Part shown: piece after piece, positions 13,589 through 14,880 of the stretch
How the letters are laid out: each line of letters starts with the position of its first letter
Numbering within the stretch: position 1 is the first letter of the stretch
NCBI GenBank assembly: GCA_021736615.1
Contig: JAIPFN010000132.1
Location: 1-14,880 of the forward strand
Length of the DNA stretch: 14,880 bases
Direction of reading: 5' to 3'
Origin: Phycisphaerae bacterium
Lineage (GTDB): Bacteria > Planctomycetota > Phycisphaerae > Sedimentisphaerales > Anaerohalosphaeraceae
Notes under the pieces: model-generated
The model's database searches: none
What the model was told of the DNA's origin: nothing
Seen by the model: only the letters and a program-made list of their open reading frames with translations
Translations under genes and position numbers: made by a program

Positions 13589-13614
13589 TTAGTTTCTCCT
13601 AAAAATAAATCCCT

Positions 13615-13638
13615 CAGCGTGTGCAGAATCACACGCTG
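13615..13638. repeat. Hairpin R5, CAGCGT...CAGAAT...ACGCTG type
   Basis: CAGCGTGTG (13615-13623), loop CAGAAT, CACACGCTG (13630-13638), a perfect nine-base stem. The outer and loop words are shared with the second hairpin at 5317-5350, which has a longer stem. The right arm with its flank also resembles the CACACGCTG end of R2. Confidence 0.75.
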
Positions 13639-13645
13639 ATACTTG

Positions 13646-13673
13646 GTTCTTGGTTATTCCGTGTTGGATATTC
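13646..13673 (+). repeat. Heptamer tandem array E (4 units)
   Basis: In register: GTTCTTG, GTTATTC, CGTGTTG, GATATTC, then the exact TTGGATATTCATCTTTT word (13664-13680) shared with array D. The gene-free stretch 13589-13910 is made of these dispersed repeat words. Confidence 0.65.
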
Positions 13674-13715
13674 ATCTTTTAATTCACCTGTAGGATGGAT
13701 AAAAACTTATTTCTA

Positions 13716-13731
13716 TTACCCATGCCGATCT
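13716..13731. repeat. TTACCCATGCCGATCT direct repeat, copy 2
   Basis: It is an exact match to 11228-11243, in the spacer upstream of the lipoprotein gene (minus strand). Confidence 0.75.
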
Positions 13732-13755
13732 TCTAAAATATTCTTTTCTCTTATC

Positions 13756-13845
13756 CCTCTGTGGTCCTCTTTTTCCTCTGTGGCAAAAAAGAAAAACAAG
13801 CCCAATTTCCAAAAGTTGTAAACAGAATTCAACAAAACAAACATT
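13756..13845. repeat. CCTCTGTGG 9-mers plus AAAAGTTGTAA word (copy X2)
   Basis: CCTCTGTGG (13756-13764), CCTCTTTTT (13766-13774) and CCTCTGTGG (13775-13783) lead into CAAAAAAG, CCAAAAGTTGTAAAC (13809-13823) and CAACAAAACAAACA. It has the same order as X1 at 5900-5993. Confidence 0.7.
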
Positions 13846-13880
13846 GCGTTAATAACAATAATCAATCATAAATATGGAAC

Positions 13881-13899
13881 ATCCCGGCTTTACGTCGGG
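13881..13899. repeat. ATCCCGGCTTTACGTCGGG hairpin, copy 2
   Basis: It is a 19-base exact match to 11032-11050. CCCGGC pairs with GTCGGG (one G-U) around TTTAC. It lies just downstream of the 3' end of the 214-residue gene and could contribute to its transcript end. Confidence 0.75.
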
Positions 13900-13907
13900 A
13901 ATAAATC

Positions 13908-13934
13908 GATCTATTGTCCTGCGGACAATAGATC
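13908..13934 (-). terminator. Perfect inverted repeat across the stop codon of the 214-residue gene
   Basis: GATCTATTGTCC (13908-13919) pairs perfectly with 13923-13934 around TGC. The last eight codons and the TAG stop lie within the structure, with the CCCGGC hairpin following downstream. There is no T-run, so it is a 3' end structure rather than a classic terminator. Confidence 0.5.
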
Positions 13935-14555
13935 ATAGCTCGCAGCCCACTTATCCTTATCAGTAATATCATTGGTAGTAATAGTCAGCTTACCCGTAAG
14001 GCTCTTATCCGGCGCGACCCATCCGCTTAGATAGATGATACCATTTGTAAGTTTCTCGCCGATATCAGGATGATACACCCGCTGGGTATACTTGCCCTTG
14101 ACAATAAAAAACAGCAGCGATTTGTCCGTGCCCATCTTGTCGGAAAATTCCTTATCGATAACAATGTTCCCGGCGTAAGTCGCTATATAGCTGTACTGTC
14201 GCTCCTCATGCGTATAATCGCACTCCCATTTGCCCGAAACCACACCATTGCCGCCAAACTTCAAAACCGCAACTCCCCGATTGCTCCCATCCCTGGAGAC
14301 CGTCGGCTTTAGCGTAAAATCATCTTTAATGACCAGCCGCGGCGGTTCGGGCATATCAATAAGCTCGCCTGCCGGCAAAATCAGATCATCCAGCAGCCAC
14401 GGCCGATCCTGCCGCACGGAAGAACCCCCGCCGCTGCGTCCAGCCGGTAGAATTGCCTTCATCATCATCATATAAAGAATCAGAACAATAACCACAGAAA
14501 CAAGCACAACAAGCGCCATAAACCCCTTAGAACGCCTTCTAAGCATGTTATCCAT
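13911..14555 (-). CDS. Single-pass membrane-anchored protein of unknown function
   Basis: The 214-residue product has a short basic N-terminus (LRRRSKG) and one hydrophobic helix (about 12-34, VVLVSVVIVLILYMMMMKA). A Gly/Ser/Pro linker (35-75) leads to a C-terminal beta-rich domain outside the membrane. That domain has alternating strands such as GNGVVSGKWECDYT, QYSYIATYAGNIVI, LLFFIVKGKYTQRVY and IIYLSGWVAPD. The positive-inside rule suggests an Nin-Cout topology. The family is not recognised; the domain could be a small lipocalin-like or carbohydrate-binding fold, but no motif decides it. The ATG at 14555 is supported by AGGGAG five bases upstream. The gene is the first of the minus-strand series ending at 9945. 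Its spacers are too long and repeat-filled to call it one operon. Confidence 0.78.
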   Translation of the reverse strand: MDNMLRRRSKGFMALVVLVSVVIVLILYMMMMKAILPAGRSGGGSSVRQDRPWLLDDLILPAGELIDMPEPPRLVIKDDFTLKPTVSRDGSNRGVAVLKFGGNGVVSGKWECDYTHEERQYSYIATYAGNIVIDKEFSDKMGTDKSLLFFIVKGKYTQRVYHPDIGEKLTNGIIYLSGWVAPDKSLTGKLTITTNDITDKDKWAASYDLLSAGQ

Positions 14556-14575
14556 ACTTTCTCCCTTATAAATTA

Positions 14576-14656
14576 GCCTCGGCCGTAAGGCCCAAACCTT
14601 AATTCGTCATTCGTCATTCGTAATTCGTAATTTCAAACTGGCCAATCGGCCAGTTT
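14576..14656 (-). repeat. GGCC-bounded intergenic element, copy B, with heptamer array
   Basis: Read on the minus strand it runs from GGCCAG (14643-14638) through four heptamers, TTACGAA twice and TGACGAA twice (14630-14603), to GGCCGAGGC (14584-14576). That is the same layout as 344-408. On its left end it carries an extra hairpin, AAACTGGCC (14635-14643), loop AATC, GGCCAGTTT (14648-14656). It lies in the leader of the 214-residue gene, ending 21 bases before its ATG. Confidence 0.65.
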
Positions 14657-14659
14657 TAG

Positions 14660-14880
14660 CGGTCTTTACCAGATAATTTTTTCCTCTCGTAAACCGAAAT
14701 TGTACAAGGAAATTTGGCCTTTGGAAACATTTTTCATCAAAAAAAGGCGTCGAAAACAATATAAATTCCATAACTTCAGGTCATAAAATCTGAAAAACGA
14801 GCCATATTCCACAAATTAATCAATAAAATCATAAGGAAATATCAAATCCGTTTTAAATAAACCTTCCAAGGCGGTTAGAT
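14660..14880. other. Right-edge AT-rich stretch without a recognised gene
   Basis: I find no convincing coding frame, RNA gene or strong promoter here. It may contain the promoter of the 214-residue gene on the minus strand and the end of a neighbouring gene's control region beyond the window. Confidence 0.5.

Overview
The window is a gene-dense bacterial chromosome segment with 15 protein genes, one of them partial at the left edge. They are mostly housekeeping genes, separated by unusually repeat-rich spacers. I see no rRNA, tRNA, CRISPR array, transposase or phage gene. The gene set suggests a Gram-negative, LPS-type bacterium: kdsB for Kdo activation, a lipobox protein and a secreted beta-propeller. 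The kdsB-pyrG pairing, the divergent CTP synthase and the style of the intergenic repeats make me lean towards the PVC group, perhaps a Phycisphaerae-type planctomycete. This is inference from gene content; no marker gene settles it.

Layout. Bases 1-852 (+) hold the end of an F1Fo ATP synthase operon (atpD 3' end, atpC). Bases 1043-2518 (+) hold a 98-residue protein of unknown function and a secreted PQQ-type beta-propeller. Bases 2630-4240 (+) hold purH, ending in a textbook intrinsic terminator. Bases 4367-5281 (+) hold a sugar-nucleotide epimerase of the GalE/WbpP type, which converges on a two-helix zinc-ribbon membrane protein (5351-5848, -). A bestrophin-like membrane protein (6047-6826, -) diverges from kdsB (7059-7793, +), each with its own candidate promoter, and kdsB is followed by pyrG (8007-9770, +). 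From 9945 to the right edge everything is on the minus strand: a membrane-anchored metallophosphoesterase, a MarC-family protein, a short-chain dehydrogenase, a lipoprotein and a single-pass membrane protein of unknown function.

Functional links. PyrG makes CTP, which KdsB uses to form CMP-Kdo. The epimerase probably supplies sugar nucleotides for surface polysaccharide. PurH feeds purine synthesis. The other genes look like a loose set of envelope functions rather than one pathway.

The most unusual content is between the genes. I find: (1) seven short tandem arrays with a strict 7-bp period; (2) four copies of a GTAGGGTG...CACGCTGTT hairpin, with compensated stem changes; (3) a 36-bp repeat, 35/36 identical, on both sides of pyrG, whose hairpin keeps a GNRA loop; (4) an exact 37-bp repeat at the ends of two minus-strand genes, supplying the stop codon of one; (5) two spacers built from the same five sequence words in different order; and (6) a 65-68 bp GGCC-bounded element found between atpD and atpC and again, inverted, near the right edge. 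I see no defence, secretion or biosynthetic cluster. If there is something undescribed here, it is the repeat system.
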